DNA of 64,000 nucleotides, taken from positions 246,350,654-246,414,653 of the forward strand of contig OZ020611.1 of NCBI GenBank assembly GCA_963971575.1, in the 5' to 3' direction. Origin of the DNA: Liopterus haemorrhoidalis. Its lineage: Eukaryota; Arthropoda; Insecta; Coleoptera; Dytiscidae. This document shows, in pieces, positions 31,888 through 43,601 of the stretch (its first letter is position 1; each line of letters opens with the position of its first letter). The notes below the pieces were generated by a model, which was given only the letters and a program-made list of their open reading frames with translations, was not told where the DNA came from and ran no database searches. Position numbers and translations under genes: made by a program.

Positions 31888-32210
31888 ATACTCTATCTCA
31901 GAAAGGCTGATAATAATAAATCATTTTGTCAAGCAGTTTCCAGTGGCGTGCACATTTAAAACACGTTTAAATTGGTTTTGTGTATTTCTATATTACTATT
32001 TATCATTTTATTAAACGCACATCTGTGACCATATTTATCATATCATTAAACACACCCCTGTGACCATATTTTTCCTCAAAATTTTAGGGTCAAATTTTTA
32101 TGATCTATTCATATTTTGTTCCTTTATTTTTGCCGCTTCTGTGTGAAAAAACAATAACTTTTTACAGATTATAAATTTTATTACTATCATTCTTTCTGAG
32201 ATAGAGTATA
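31888..32210 (-). mobile_element. M2 inverted-repeat element, internally deleted copy
   Basis: The ends TATACTCTATCTCAGAAAGG and their mirror CTTTCTGAGATAGAGTATA flank a shortened interior with TGTGACCATATTTATCATAT. About 70 bp present in the other copies are missing after the AACCCTAG position. Confidence 0.75.
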
Positions 32211-32809
32211 ACTGGTGATATCTTGTCCCGTGATTAGTTGACCAGCGACGAAATTAAGATACGTTAAAAAATAAAACAAATTAGACATACAAACAATTGA
32301 AATTTTTATATTATAAATCCGTCATTGTTGACGGGTAATAACCTAGTTTATTAATAAAATTAATAAAAAATGTACGCTCTATAAAAAGTAGTGTTAAAGG
32401 CACTTCATGGTACACAAAAAATGAACTTTTTCCCTGAAAATGAAGTTAGCTTTTCGTGTTAATTATTTACATAATTATTTTTTGGTTAAATTTAGTATAA
32501 AGTTTACACTTACATACTAGTTAAATTATAGTGTTAGAAAATAAATAGTGTTAAAGTAGTGTTAATTTTAACACTGAAAAAGTAATATTTCATAAAAATA
32601 ACCCTATCTGAATAAATGAAGATTTACACGGTGATTTGGTTAAAAACAATGAATTCTTTACTTTTTTTAAATGAAAATTTTAACCAAACTGAGAATGAAC
32701 TTTTACACTTATGATTTTTTTGTGTATTTTTGTGCTGAGCATTAAGAATAAAACTGTTCTGTTAACATTAATTAATAAAATTTTGAAAATTACAGTTTAC
32801 AAAATGAAT
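32211..32809. other. AT-rich stretch with an unclassified inverted-repeat element
   Basis: Around 32380-32735, TACACAAAAAATGAACTTTTT faces AAGTTCATTCTCAGTTTGG-type sequence in inverted orientation. Part of it is repeated at 24000-24080. It is probably a diverged MITE. No gene. Confidence 0.35.
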
Positions 32810-33420
32810 AAGAATTTTAAAGATTTTCTAAGTATGATCACAAAAAAACACTTATAACGCCACTTAAGTGTCTGTCTGTGTGTACGTTAAAAATTGTACC
32901 CAAACGCCTGAACATAAAATTTTTTAATTTGATATCCTAGTATAACTCTTTGACCCACATATAGGACAAATGCTGAGAGTTCAAAAAAACATAAGATAAA
33001 TATAAACAAATATATAATTAATGAAAAAATAAATACTTTTTTAAATTTTTTAGTGGAATAACAAATGAAATCTCTTAAAGCTAGATTTAATTTTTTTTGT
33101 GATGGGATTATTGCCCAAAATATGTGTAAATACCCCTGTCTCCCCCTAACTCCCAGAAGGGTTGATCTAAAAATCTCAATAATGTACATTGATGGGAACC
33201 GAAATAGTTCAACGGGAATTTTTGATCAGATCACTTTTCCGAAAAATATCGATTATTTTGTGACGTTAAAATATAATTATTTTTTAAATGAATAAAAATG
33301 TCCATTAAAAAACTATTGATTTTAATGTGTTTATAGAAAAAATATTGTCCTAGCCATCCAGCATTCTAACTCATTAAATACCTACCTACAAAACCCTGAA
33401 ATGTGTGACAATTCACAAAT
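32810..33420 (-). repeat. R1-related repeat, inverted and diverged
   Basis: It includes GGATATCAAATTAAAAAATT-type sequence, CCTAACTCCCAGAAGGGTTG, GGAACCGAAATAGTTCAACG and the terminus CTACAAAACCCTGAAATGTG. The 100-residue minus-strand ORF here is a translation of this repeat and not a gene. Confidence 0.55.
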
Positions 33421-33639
33421 GATGTATGAAAAAATATTGTATGAAACTAATGCATAAAGTCTTTTTTTCACTCATTAACTGTATCCCATCCGTGAAAAAA
33501 AAAAAAATTGCTTTACGCACCTGTATAGGTGCGCACACAGACAATTGGTTTAGGGGTCAATTTCGTAAAAATATCCGTAAAATAATACTAATTTATTATT
33601 GTTTTTATATGGAGAGACTTATATATTAATTTAATTTTG

Positions 33640-33770
33640 GCGCAAATAGCCTTTGTTGCTGTGCGCCAATAATTTTAACTAACTAACTATTAATTTAATT
33701 GTGGCGCAAATAGCCTTTGTTGCTGTGCACAAATAATTTTAACTAACTAACTATTAATTTAATTTTGATT
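33640..33770 (+). repeat. Tandem pair of LINE-tail-like units
   Basis: TGGCGCAAATAGCCTTTGTT occurs twice about 72 bp apart (33639 and 33711), each followed by GCTGTGC and AATTTTAACTAACTAACTA. A similar single unit lies at 43730-43775. This GGCGCAAATAGCC...GCTGTGCGCC motif can fold into a hairpin and resembles 3' untranslated ends of non-LTR elements. Confidence 0.6.
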
Positions 33771-33787
33771 ATAATTTAATTTTTATT

Positions 33788-34179
33788 ATAGTCTCAGCAA
33801 GAGCGATAGTAATAAAATTTATTATTTGTAAAATGTTATTGTTTTTTCACACAGAAGCGGCACACAAAATATGAATAGTTCGAAACGAAATATTGTTAAG
33901 AAACAACCGAGTATGCCGCACATCTTATATGGGAATAGGAACTAGGGTTAAACACAATAGATCATAAAAGTTTTACCCTAAAATTTTGAACAAAAATATG
34001 GTCATAGGGGTGTGTTTAATGATATGATAAATATGGTCACAGGCGTGCGTTTAATAAAATGATAAATAGTAATATAGAAATACACAAAACCAATTTAAAC
34101 GTGTTTAAAATGTGCACGCCACTGGTAACTGCCTGACAAAAAGATTTATTACTATCAGCCTTTCTGAGATAGACTATAA
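33788..34179 (+). mobile_element. M2 inverted-repeat element
   Basis: Same order as 15625-16033, with a degenerate left terminus (GTCTCAGCAAGAGCGATAGT) and an intact right terminus (TATCAGCCTTTCTGAGATAG). Confidence 0.75.
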
Positions 34180-35015
34180 TAGGAAAGGTGATTTTTATTT
34201 TCAATAGCTATAATTTTACTAAATAAGTACTCGTTTTTCCGTTCAGGGGGGGGGGGGCTTCCGGATCTGACAACCACCGCCCTGTGCGCGCGCCAATACT
34301 TCTTACATAAATAACTATTATCACTCACAAAAAAATTTCAATTAAATCACAAAGATTTTGATTATCATTTAAATTTTATATTTTGTGTTAATATTGCCGT
34401 TATGTGTGAATATACACTGATGTGGACCGTTTATATAAAGTTTTTAAACATTAAATACATTGATGAATACAATTGATGATAACAAATACAATTGTAAATG
34501 TACGAGAAGACATTCTGAACTTGATTTTTTGTTGGTGTGAAGCATATGAAGCTATTAGCGCCGCTAAGTGCTGCAGCAGCGTGGTGAGATGGGTATTCAC
34601 AAGGTGTGTGAAGGTGATTTAGTGGCCGGGCCGGGCCGGGTCATCACACTGAGCCGAATGTCTGCAGATGATGATGCATGCATTAATTGCGCCCGCTCCC
34701 GCCCCGGGGGCAGCGAGAGCGGTGAGGTGGGAGGGAAGCTCGCTGCACCGCTCATCATTTGGTAAACACGGGTTTTTTGCGAGAGCAATCAACACTCAAA
34801 CAACAAATATACATCAATTGTACTGTAATAACATCGCGCGACCAACTCTACTATACAGGATGTAACAAGAGAGAGGGCATACGATTTTTCTCGAAAGTGT
34901 GGAAGTTGGGTTAAGAATTTTTGATGATTTAGTTTAATGAAGACCAAAGAATCGAATAGTAATATTCATTTTTTTCGGAACAAATCGGAAGTGCAGGATA
35001 TTAAGGATAACTTTC
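34180..35015. other. Stretch with a GC-rich island at 34540-34770, no gene
   Basis: It has a G-run of 10 near 34247 and GC-rich DNA with GGGCCGGGCC. Three overlapping ORFs on both strands are unsupported. No repeat-family match was noticed in the island. Confidence 0.35.
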
Positions 35016-35440
35016 ATTTTTACCGACCGTCAACATATGTATATAAAGGAGGTATTGTGATCATACCGATTTTGACATTTTGACATTTCGATGGATCTCC
35101 ACGAATTGAGCTCCCTACATAACGTTTTGACTATTTTTAGCATAATGTTTGTCGGGCTGTCTGTCCGTCCGTCCGTCCGTCCGTTTGTCTGTCTGTCTGT
35201 CTGTGTACACGAGCAGAGCAAATTCGGCTAAAAGGATTTTTATGAAACTTATTATAAATATTATTAAAAATAATATCTTAAATATTTAGAAAAAAATTAT
35301 TTAACAAAAGTTGCTATAAATGTAATAACTAACAACTTTTATTTGAGACATTTATTTTAAACGAAAAATTTTTGAAAAATTTTTCGAATTTTTTTATACT
35401 TATATGTAACGTTTCCATGGTCATGATAAATAATATCTCT
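35016..35440 (-). repeat. R3 repeat copy, inverted
   Basis: It contains GGAGGTATTGTGATCATACC, a GTCC/GTCT tract (35158-35202), GTGTACACGAGCAGAGCAAA and the shared module ending CATGGTCATGATAAATAATA. Confidence 0.75.
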
Positions 35441-35548
35441 GTTAGAAAATATTAGGCCAAGTTATTTCTACTCTGCTGCTAGATTGTATTTTATACAAGT
35501 ACTTTATGATGGTGGTCGGTTCTGTGGTGGCCACAGTTGATTTTTTAA
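35440..35548 (-). repeat. R4 repeat block
   Basis: TCTCTGTTAGAAAATATTAG through GGTGGCCACAGTTGATTTTT, directly following R3 as at 22128. Confidence 0.65.
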
Positions 35549-35559
35549 ATGGGAATCAG

Positions 35560-36930
35560 ACCAATTATGTAACTCAGTTACTATGATAATAGTAACTAAA
35601 TTTGTGCCGACCGGCGTAGCGTAGTGGTAACACATGTGCTCTGCGTTGCGAGGTCGCGGGTTTAAATCCCGTTCAGGCATGGAAATTTTCTCAAATAAAA
35701 ATTGTCCTGGCTAATTGCCACAAAGGCCATTAAATTAAATTACAAAAAAAAAAAAAAAAAACTAAATTTGTCACTATAAGCAAGGTCAGTTACTATCATA
35801 GTAACTTTGGGGTATTTCGTATTCCGTAAGACAAAAGTTACTACAATATTTAGTAACATGTTACTATAAAAGTTCCTATCATAGTAACTACCAAATGCTG
35901 CTGTTTATAAGTAATAACTTAGTTCTTATGAAGATAAAAATGGCGGACATTTGATTTTAAGTTTAATTTTTAGATATAATAGAAAATGAAGAGGATTAGT
36001 AAAGAAAATTATATATATTAAATATATATAAAATATGTATGTATGAGTGCAGATAAATGTTTATATTGCAGGAGATGAATATATTAAAGATCAAAAAGTC
36101 TTTACCAATTCCTTATTTTTAATATGAGTCTTTTTTAAAATTATTTAAGAACTAGTTTTTGTTTAAAGAAAAAACCAAAGTTCTATTCAGTGACGCAAAA
36201 ATAGTTTCATGAGGAGGGATGGTTATAAAATGAGACGTATGGAAGTAATGACAAAACAAGGAAAATGCATCGAAGTAATAAAAAAATCCAGCTTCATGGG
36301 AGGTTTTAGCCCCCAAATCCTACCCGCCTGCGCCACTGGTTCTATTGTCAAGATGTTTTTTTTTTTTCCTTCACTCATTTTGTTTTTGTTTTTTATATTT
36401 TATAACGTGTTAACTATCAATTTTATCTATTGTAGTAAATTCAATTTTAAGTTTTATTGATGTATTGATATTGATACATTTATATATTTTATAAATTATT
36501 TATTTAACATTATTAACTACGCTGCACAGAAATAAGAAGGAGAATAATAGCGGGTTTACTTTACATGTTTGACATGTAAAATATTAGTTAAGAAACCCCA
36601 GTTTTGTTACTTAACATATTTTATTACCGAACCCTTCAAATGTATATACCATAATATATAACAACAAAAAAATGTAAGCAATACAATATTTTGACATTTT
36701 TAACCTCAACTGTCATGTGTATACCAGCAATGCGCATGCGTGTTGCGCTTCTGTAACTAACTTAATTCTTTTCTCAGTAACTGTCACTAAGATATAACTT
36801 TCATAGCGACGTCACTACAGTTGGATATTACAGAATACGAAAAATGTTAAAGATACTATTAAAGTCACTATAAAAGTTATCTTGTAGTAACGTTCCTACA
36901 CGGTAACTATTATAGTAACTTTTTACAGAA
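35560..36930. mobile_element. GTAACT-rich inverted-repeat element
   Basis: The left end, ATGTAACTCAGTTACTATGA, and the right end, TATTATAGTAACTTTTTACA, carry many GTAACT/AGTTAC motifs in inverted orientation. A related fragment is at 10590-11115. It contains the SINE at 35606. No coding sequence. Boundaries are approximate. Confidence 0.5.
35606..35760 (+). mobile_element. tRNA-derived SINE (family A)
   Basis: It is flanked by a perfect 11-bp duplication, ACTAAATTTGT, at 35595-35605 and 35761-35771. The head is GCCGACCGGCGTAGCGTAGT with box A, then GGTCGCGGGTTTAAATCCC, where box B has TTTAAATCC for TTCGAATCC. The body matches the copy at 30267 (AATTGTCCTGGCTAATTGCC) but lacks five bases near its end. 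A poly-A tail of about 18 closes it. The perfect duplication points to recent insertion. Confidence 0.92.
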
Positions 36931-37715
36931 TTTATCTGATTATATGTCGATAAAGATTTTAAACAAAAATTATGTTTCTTGTCCAAACAACCGAAAATAG
37001 ATCAATAAAGTTTAAATGTATTCAGTATCAATGTTATCCCTAATCATAAAAAAATGAAAACATTTCATTTTATTTATAGTTCAGTATTAGAAGATTGGGC
37101 GGGGTGGTGGTGTGGGGGTGAACAGGGGGCAGTGCTTGGCCTCCCGCTGGTTTCCCAGAACTGCAGGTCATTTGTGCTGAGCCGCTTAACTCAAATTCTT
37201 GAAAAACAATTACAAGTGATCTGCACTGCGTCCCCCCGCGCCCCGTGCCCCACACCTGTCCCCACGTCACTTGGACACCCGCTGATTTCAACAACCAGTT
37301 CTCGATTTACACCAATAATTAAATTTAGAACTCATTTACTTAACACAAATATTTTGAACTTAATCTTTATTTTAACTTAATTTTTGACATAAAATATTTT
37401 TATTTCTTACGTAGGTTGGACAATTGACCTGTAGAGTGTATTTTTTTTTTTTTTTATAAATATTAAACAGTTTTTATAAACATTCAGGCCCATACATATG
37501 GGGGCTTAGGGGTTTGAGCTCTCCCAATAACTCCAAAAAAGAAGTGATTTTTACGTGCTTTTATCAAAATATAAATGATGAGAGTAACCCCCCCCCCAGA
37601 AATTCAAAAAATATGTGGTCGGTATGGCTGTATAGATACGCGTTTTTGTTAAGATAGAAGTGAGGACCTTTTTTTTTTAGTGATTTATTGTGTTTTAAAG
37701 TGAGTGAATCATTTT
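36931..37715. other. Stretch with a GC-rich island at 37085-37290
   Basis: A 108-residue plus-strand ORF (37054-37380) and an overlapping minus-strand ORF cross a C/G-rich patch with no recognisable motif. A T-run at 37441 and a C-run near 37591 follow. I do not call a gene. Confidence 0.35.
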
Positions 37716-38133
37716 TACTTGCCCGACCTTAATATATAAGGGGCATATATTGTAAAATTTTCGATGTCGAGATTTTGACTGATGACCAGGTTTCATGGTC
37801 CAGGGAATCCAAAAAACCTATTTTCGAAGTGCCGTCCGTATGTGTGTGTGTCTGTGTGTATACACGATAACTCAAAAACGGTTCAACTTAAAGAGTTCGT
37901 TCTGGTACTAAAAAATTCTCCTAATAACTGGGAAGAACCCGATTAATTTTTAATAAAATCCGAAACCGGAAACGGAAGTTATTAACATAAAAAATTTAAA
38001 AAATTCGTTACTAGTAAACCAAGCCTTGGACAAAAAATTGTATTGGACATAATTTGATGTATTTTTGAAGATTTACCTAAATCTTTTTTTAAATTAAAAA
38101 AAAAAAAATATGTATTTTTTTTATTATTATTAC
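37716..38133 (-). repeat. R2 repeat copy, inverted, truncated
   Basis: It contains TTTACTTGCCCGACCTTAAT, GGTCCAGGGAATCCAAAAAA, GTGTATACACGATAACTCAA and ACCAAGCCTTGGACAAAAAA, ending within the poly-A/T zone before the GTGGCGAAGG end. A second R2 copy follows directly. Confidence 0.75.
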
Positions 38134-38651
38134 TTGCCCGACCTTAATAATAATAATAATATTTATTTATTGTCCATATACAATACATAATCATAAGGGG
38201 CAAGTATTGTAATCGCGAAAATTTTCGATGTCGAGATTTTGACTGATGACCACATTTCATGGTCCAGGGAATCCAAAAAAGCTATTTTCGAAGTGCCGTC
38301 CGTATGTGTGTGTGTCTGTGTGTCTGTGTGTATACACGATAACTCAAAAACGGTTTAACTTAAAGAGTTCGTTCTGGTACTAAAAAATTCTCCTAATAAC
38401 TGGGAAGAACCCAATTGTTTTTTAATAAAATCCGAAACCGGAAACGGAAGTTATTAACATAAAAAAATTAAAAAATTCGTTACTAGTAAACCAAGCCTTG
38501 GACAAAAAATTGTATTGGACATAATTTGATGTATTTTTGAAGATTTACCTAAATATTTTTTTAAATTAAAAAAAAAATATGTATTTTTTTTATTATTATT
38601 ATTTTTTTATGGGAGTGCAAGTCTAGCGGAGGTATTCCTTCGCCACTGGTT
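38134..38651 (-). repeat. R2 repeat copy, inverted, with a short insertion
   Basis: It has the same order as the previous copy through to CCTTCGCCACTGGTTTAT. The CCTTAATATATAAGG terminal zone is split by about 50 bp of AATAATAATAATATTTATTT and TTGTCCATATACAATACATA, which looks like a LINE 3' tail. The two R2 copies lie head to tail. Confidence 0.75.
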
Positions 38652-39303
38652 TATAAAAGTGACAACTTTTTTATTTAAATAATTTAGTCAGTTGACCTCC
38701 TCAATTTTTGGGTGCGCTCATGTACTCATTAACATATTTAATTTAGTAAATTTCATTATGATTTTGGCAAAAAATAATTATAAATACTTTTATTTTTTAA
38801 AATTTGTCTTTGTTGCCGTTAGTGGATGTTCTGCTTATTAATATTCAACGTACGTTTATTCTCTCTGTCTCTCTCACTCTCGAGTGCATGGACATTCATG
38901 CATTCATGTTGTCTCTTGCTAATGTTGTCAAATATAAAGATTGTTGTTTATTTTACTAATAAACGAAAATAAAAAAATAATGAGTAACTTTGACACCATG
39001 GCTCACCTGGTCAATTTTTTCCTAAATTAGGGTTTTGTAGGTATGACCAAAAAACTCTTATACTATTAGTCATGTGTCTGTCTCGGTCCCCCCAAATATT
39101 TTACCCATCAGTCGCTACTGGTTTCTATAAAAAAAATATGTAAAATAGTACATGTAAAACATATTAGTACATGAAAAAATAAATATGAAAAAAGTTTATA
39201 ATGTACTTAAATATGTATCTAGATATGTATATAAATATAAATAATACACTTACGTTATTGACACAACACAAATTCAGTATAAAGAAAATGAGTTAACAAG
39301 TTA
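38652..39303. other. AT-rich stretch with R1 end fragment
   Basis: AGGGTTTTGTAGGTATGACC at about 39029 is an R1 terminus, followed by a short TGTCTGTCTC tract. Otherwise AT-rich with nothing recognised. Confidence 0.35.
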
Positions 39304-39988
39304 AACCAGTGGCGAAGGGAAACCTCCGCTAGACTTGCCCTACCAAAAAATAAAACAAAAAAAAAAAATTTAATTTAATTTTTTTTTTTTTTTAAATATT
39401 TAGATAAATCTTCAAAAATACATCAAATTATGTTCTATACAAATTTTTGTCCAAGGTTTGGTTTACTTGTTACGAATTAATTATCATGACCATGGAAACG
39501 TTACATATAAATATGAAAAAATTGAGACTTGGAAAAATTTTAAATAATTTTACAAAAAAAATTCAAAAATTTTCGTTTTATCAAAAAACGTATCAAATAA
39601 AAGTTATTATTTATTGCATTTATAGTAACTTTTGTTCAATAAATTTTTTCGAAATATTTTTCTTTTGCTAAATATTCTCAAAAATCTTAAAATCGACACG
39701 AGTAAACTCCCATTTCTATTCAAACGATCTTTATAAAAAACAATAGGGTTCTTCCCATTTAATAGAATTTTTTTGTTGAACCGTTCTTGAGTTCTCGTGT
39801 ATACATACAGACACACACACAGACACACACACACACACACACAGACACACACACACATACGGACGGCACTTCGAAAATAGGTTTTTTGGATTCCCTGGAC
39901 CATGAAACGTGGTCATCCGTCAAAATCTCGGCATCAAAAATTTCGCGATTACAATACTTGCCCCTTATATATTAAGGTCGGGCAAGTA
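39304..39988 (+). repeat. R2 repeat copy, long form
   Basis: CCAGTGGCGAAGGGAAACCT to TTAAGGTCGGGCAAGTAAAA, with the R2/R3 shared module (39480-39720) and a (CA)n tract at 39810-39858. Confidence 0.8.
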
Positions 39989-40339
39989 AAAAAAATATTT
40001 AAAAAATTAAATTAAAGAGGTAAAATAAGATTTAAAAACAATAACACAAAAGAGGCGTGCAATGCGAAAAATGCCGTGGGGGGGGGGTTATACTTTTCCA
40101 AAAAAATATCCTTAAAATAAAACAATTATTGATTTTTACGGAGAGAGGTGGACTTATATATTAATTGAATTTTGATAGTAATATAATTTTTATTTACAGT
40201 TGCTTGGTTTTTATTAAAAATATATGATTTATTAGTTGGGGGGGGGTTCCCTCTGGTATGCGCGCCTAATAGAAACAATACATGTTCAGAGTTAAAGTTT
40301 CTAGCAAATAATGTAAAAAATATTAATTTGATAAGTATT

Positions 40340-40455
40340 CAATTCAATTCAATTCAATTTATTTTATTCACACGCATTTTATACACATGAGCATTAATAT
40401 TATTACATGTATATTATTTTATTTATTGTAAATACGATGGTAATTGGTCCCTTTA
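40340..40455 (-). repeat. 3' end of a non-LTR retrotransposon
   Basis: On the minus strand an AT-rich 3' region ending AATAAAATAAATTGAATTGA runs into a TTGAA repeat (40340-40360 on the plus strand). Short 3' terminal repeats of this kind are typical of CR1/Jockey-like LINEs. No coding part is attached. Confidence 0.55.
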
Positions 40456-40662
40456 CAGCTTCTCACCATTGTCCTACGTCTGTCGAAATATTCAAATACA
40501 CTTTTATTATAACTTATTTATATTTGTCTGTAACAAATTTCTATTATTAAGAACGTTTATTTATATAATATCTTTGAAATTATTTTACAATGGTCCAATA
40601 TTAATGCGGACACCGTTATTTTGGACGTTTGCCATTGCTGAAAGTACTAGGCTAGAATAGTA

Positions 40663-41227
40663 ACGGGTGTTTTTTTTAGAGGTATAGAACTTTAAATTGC
40701 AATAAAACAACGATGGATTATTCGATTGACATGAATTTTTTTTTATTCGAAAGATAATCTTGTGGCATTACATTAAATCATACCAACAAGACGGCGCAAC
40801 ATGTCACACAGCTCGTGCCACAATCGATTTATTGAAAGACACGTTTGGTGACCGCCTAATTTCACGTTTTGGACCTGTGAATTGGCCTCCAAGATCTTGT
40901 GATTTAACACCGCTGGACTACTTTCTGTGGGGCTATGTAAAGTCATTGGTCTATGCGGATAAGCCACAAACGCTTGACCATTTGGAAGACAACATTCGCC
41001 GTGTTATTGCCGATATACGGCCACAAATGTTGGAAAAAGTCATCGAAAATTGGACGTCCAGATTGGACTACATCCGAGCCAGCCCTGGCGGTCATATGCC
41101 AGAAATCATATTTAAAATGTAATGCCACAAGATTATCTTTCGAATAAAAAAAAATTCATGTTAATCGAATAATCCATCGTTGTTTTATTGCAATTTAAAG
41201 TTCTATACCTCTAAAAAAAACACCCAT
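40663..41227 (+). mobile_element. DD41D (rosa-type) Tc1/mariner element, 565 bp
   Basis: The inverted repeats are 112 bp each (40663-40774 and 41116-41227) and almost identical. They start ACGGGTGTTTTTTTTAGAGG and ATGGGTGTTTTTTTTAGAGG and are flanked by TA. The interior is only the C-terminal part of the transposase gene, fused straight to the left repeat. Confidence 0.9.
40775..41122 (+). pseudogene. DD41D transposase C-terminal fragment
   Basis: The frame reads YQQDGATCHTARATIDLLKD, then ISRFGPVNWPPRSCDLTPLD, then YFLWGYVKSLVYADKP, and ends GHMPEIIFKM at TAA 41120-41122, inside the right terminal repeat. Between the second Asp (QQDG) and the third (TPLD) there are 41 residues, the DD41D spacing defining the rosa group. 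The DNA-binding region and the first Asp are deleted. The remaining 115 codons contain no stop or frameshift. Confidence 0.85.
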
Positions 41228-41506
41228 TACAATATAATGAGTATTAGTATCAAAAAGATATAATACTTCATAAGTGTATAAAATTCTCATAATAATACTC
41301 TACATACTCTATATATGCGTTTCCCAACCTTTTTTCATGGCGGACCGACAAGCGACCTAGAAAAAATTCGCGGGCCAGCAAGTTTAGAAAGTAATGTGCA
41401 TCGAAACGTTTTATTTTTTTTATTGCACTGATCACAAAGACAAAAAAAACAACAAATAAAAAATCAAATATAATTAGTGAAAAAAGAAACAAATTATTTG
41501 CAATTA

Positions 41507-42270
41507 TAGTTTATCTCAGAAAGACTGATAGTAATAAAATTTATTATTTGTTAAAAGTTATTGTTTTTTCACACAGAAGCAGCAAAACAAAAGCGACAAA
41601 ATATGAATAATTCGAAACGAAATATTGTTAAAAACAACCGAGTGTGCCGCACATATTATATGGGAATACGAACTAGGGTTAAACACAATAGATCATAAAA
41701 ATTTGACCCTAAAATTTTGAGGAATAATATGGTGACAGGCGTGCGTTTAATGATATGATAAATATGGTCACAAGCGTGTATTTAATAAAATGATAAATAG
41801 TAATATCCCAGCAAACATTCAACTAACGGCCGAATGCTGGCAAACTGCTTTTATGCTGGTAAATTACTGGCACCAAAAGTAAGTGCAACCAGTATTAATA
41901 ATGTACTTCACATTTGTATTTCGCATTCCGCCTATACGAAGTACTTTACCAGCATTTTATAAGCACTCTTCTTCACTCATACTTTTTACTTAAGACCATC
42001 AGAAATAAATCTTGCCACTAATGCGATTATTTTGCACTTTACCGTTGCTGGGCCGGCAACTGATACATCAATGGGCCAGTAACTGGGGGGGTACTGGCCC
42101 ATTACTTTCAATGCCGGGGAGTATGTGCTTTACCAGTACTGGCCCGTATAAAAATGTTTGCTGGGATAGGAATACACAAAACCAATTTAAACGTGTTTAA
42201 AATGTGCACGCCACTGGTAACTGCCTGACAAAATGATTTATTACTATCAGTCTTTCTGAGATAGAGTATA
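41507..42270 (+). mobile_element. M2 inverted-repeat element with a nested CCCAGC element
   Basis: Same termini as 15625-16033 (TATCTCAGAAAGACTGATAG and its mirror). The interior is interrupted at 41807 between AGTAATAT and ATAGGAATACACAAAACC, which rejoin into the uninterrupted sequence seen in other copies. Confidence 0.8.
41808..42166 (+). mobile_element. CCCAGC-type non-autonomous DNA element
   Basis: It runs from CCCAGCAAACATTCAACTAA to AATGTTTGCTGGG with a 2-bp AT duplication. It is nearly the same as 10618-10992 but has a short deletion where the other has GGCCCCGGGGACACCGG. It is the innermost layer of the nest. Confidence 0.8.
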
Positions 42271-42471
42271 AGTAATAACAGTTTAAGGACCGAGATTTTC
42301 ATCTCAAAATTAAGTGGGTTATAGCTTATTAGGCGAATAGTAAAATGAATTTTTTTTAGTGAATACATTTATTGCAAGGTGGATATCTCGGCCTTGTGAT
42401 ATATCGCGGACCGGCAGAAAAATCTCGCGAATCCGCGGTTGGGAAACACTGCTCTATATAATACTCATCAT

Positions 42472-43601
42472 TAGAGCCCTGCAAATCCGCGGGTATCCGC
42501 GGATTATCCGCGGATATCCGCAACTTTTCTGCGGATGCGGATAAATTATCATTTAAACCATGCGGATGCGGATCGGATGCGGATTAAATGTCATATCCGC
42601 TTATCCGCAATATCCGCGTGAACATTAAATCTTCGGTTACTTTCGGAGAAACAAGCAATTGTGTTCTGACTACGCAGTCCTCGGTTATTTTCGGTTGTCT
42701 GTATATACATGATATTTTGTAGCATTCAATCTCACTTTATGTTATTTTTATTAAGACAATTGTCCATGATCAAGACTCAGTTGAGAAAATCAACTTAACT
42801 TTCTTTTTATTATTGAATATATTATAGAAAATAATATTTTGGACAAAAGTTTCCTGGTACACTTTCGACGTAATTCTTCCTACCTCTGCTCTAATTCTGG
42901 CTTTTAAATCTGATAAAGGTTTTTTTTTACATAAAACTGATTAGTAAATTTTATTTAAATACCAAAATTTACATACATAATTTTTTCTCGAAAATTTTAT
43001 TATGTAACCTGCCAATGTTTTTATACTACCCGAAGTAAAAAGTCTTGCAGATCCCAAAAATTTGAAAAATGACACATGTTGCTATTTGAAAAAGTTGCAA
43101 CGCCTAACTCATGCGCGAAATGGCGTAAGAGAATTACTTGATCCTAAAAATATGAAGCACCTTCTATCAAGTAACTTTTCTGATTTTTTTTTTTTTAAAT
43201 TCAATATTAAAAAAAGCAGCACGCCACATACTCCCTACGAAAAAGAACGCTTAGGCCCCCCAAAATTGTTATCTCTCTCTAGATTTAAATAAGTTATTAG
43301 CGCATCTAGGCCTTAAAACTTTTGGGGTCCCTTAGGTTAGGTTAGTAATAAATAAGCTGGTAAATCCAAAAATTTTCAGTAGCGTTCTAGAGCAGAGATT
43401 ACCTAAACAGGCGAAATATGTTAGTTCTTTCCAAACTGACAGCAAAACCTGTAGTGCGGATAGTGCGGATATTTATGCGGATGCGGATCGGATGCGGATT
43501 TGTTATTTACAAAAGCTGCGGATGCGGATCGGATGCGGATCATGGATGTGCGGATGCGGATCGGATGCGGATACAGAAAAACTTATCCGCGCAGGGCTCT
43601 A
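42472..43601. mobile_element. hAT-type element, 1130 bp
   Basis: The perfect 8-bp duplication CTCATCAT (42464-42471 and 43602-43609) flanks TAGAGCCCTGC...GCAGGGCTCTA. Sub-terminal zones are full of TATCCGC/GCGGATA repeats on both sides, a layout known from hAT elements. The interior is AT-rich. A short plus-strand frame with KLQRLTHARNGVRELLDPKN is not recognisable as transposase. Confidence 0.88.

Larger units (their letters stand above)
41315..42451. mobile_element. hAT-type element carrying a nested M2 copy
   Basis: The perfect 8-bp duplication CTCTATAT lies at 41307-41314 and 42452-42459. The right terminus GGTTGGGAAACACTG mirrors the left ATGCGTTTCCCAACC. The interior, apart from GCGGACCG/CGGTCCGC sub-terminal sequence, is occupied by an M2 copy (41507-42270). 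No transposase remains. Confidence 0.85.

Noticed and set aside
32887..33189. 100-residue membrane-like protein
   Set aside because: It lies entirely in an R1-related repeat. Its hydrophobicity reflects T-rich repeat sequence.
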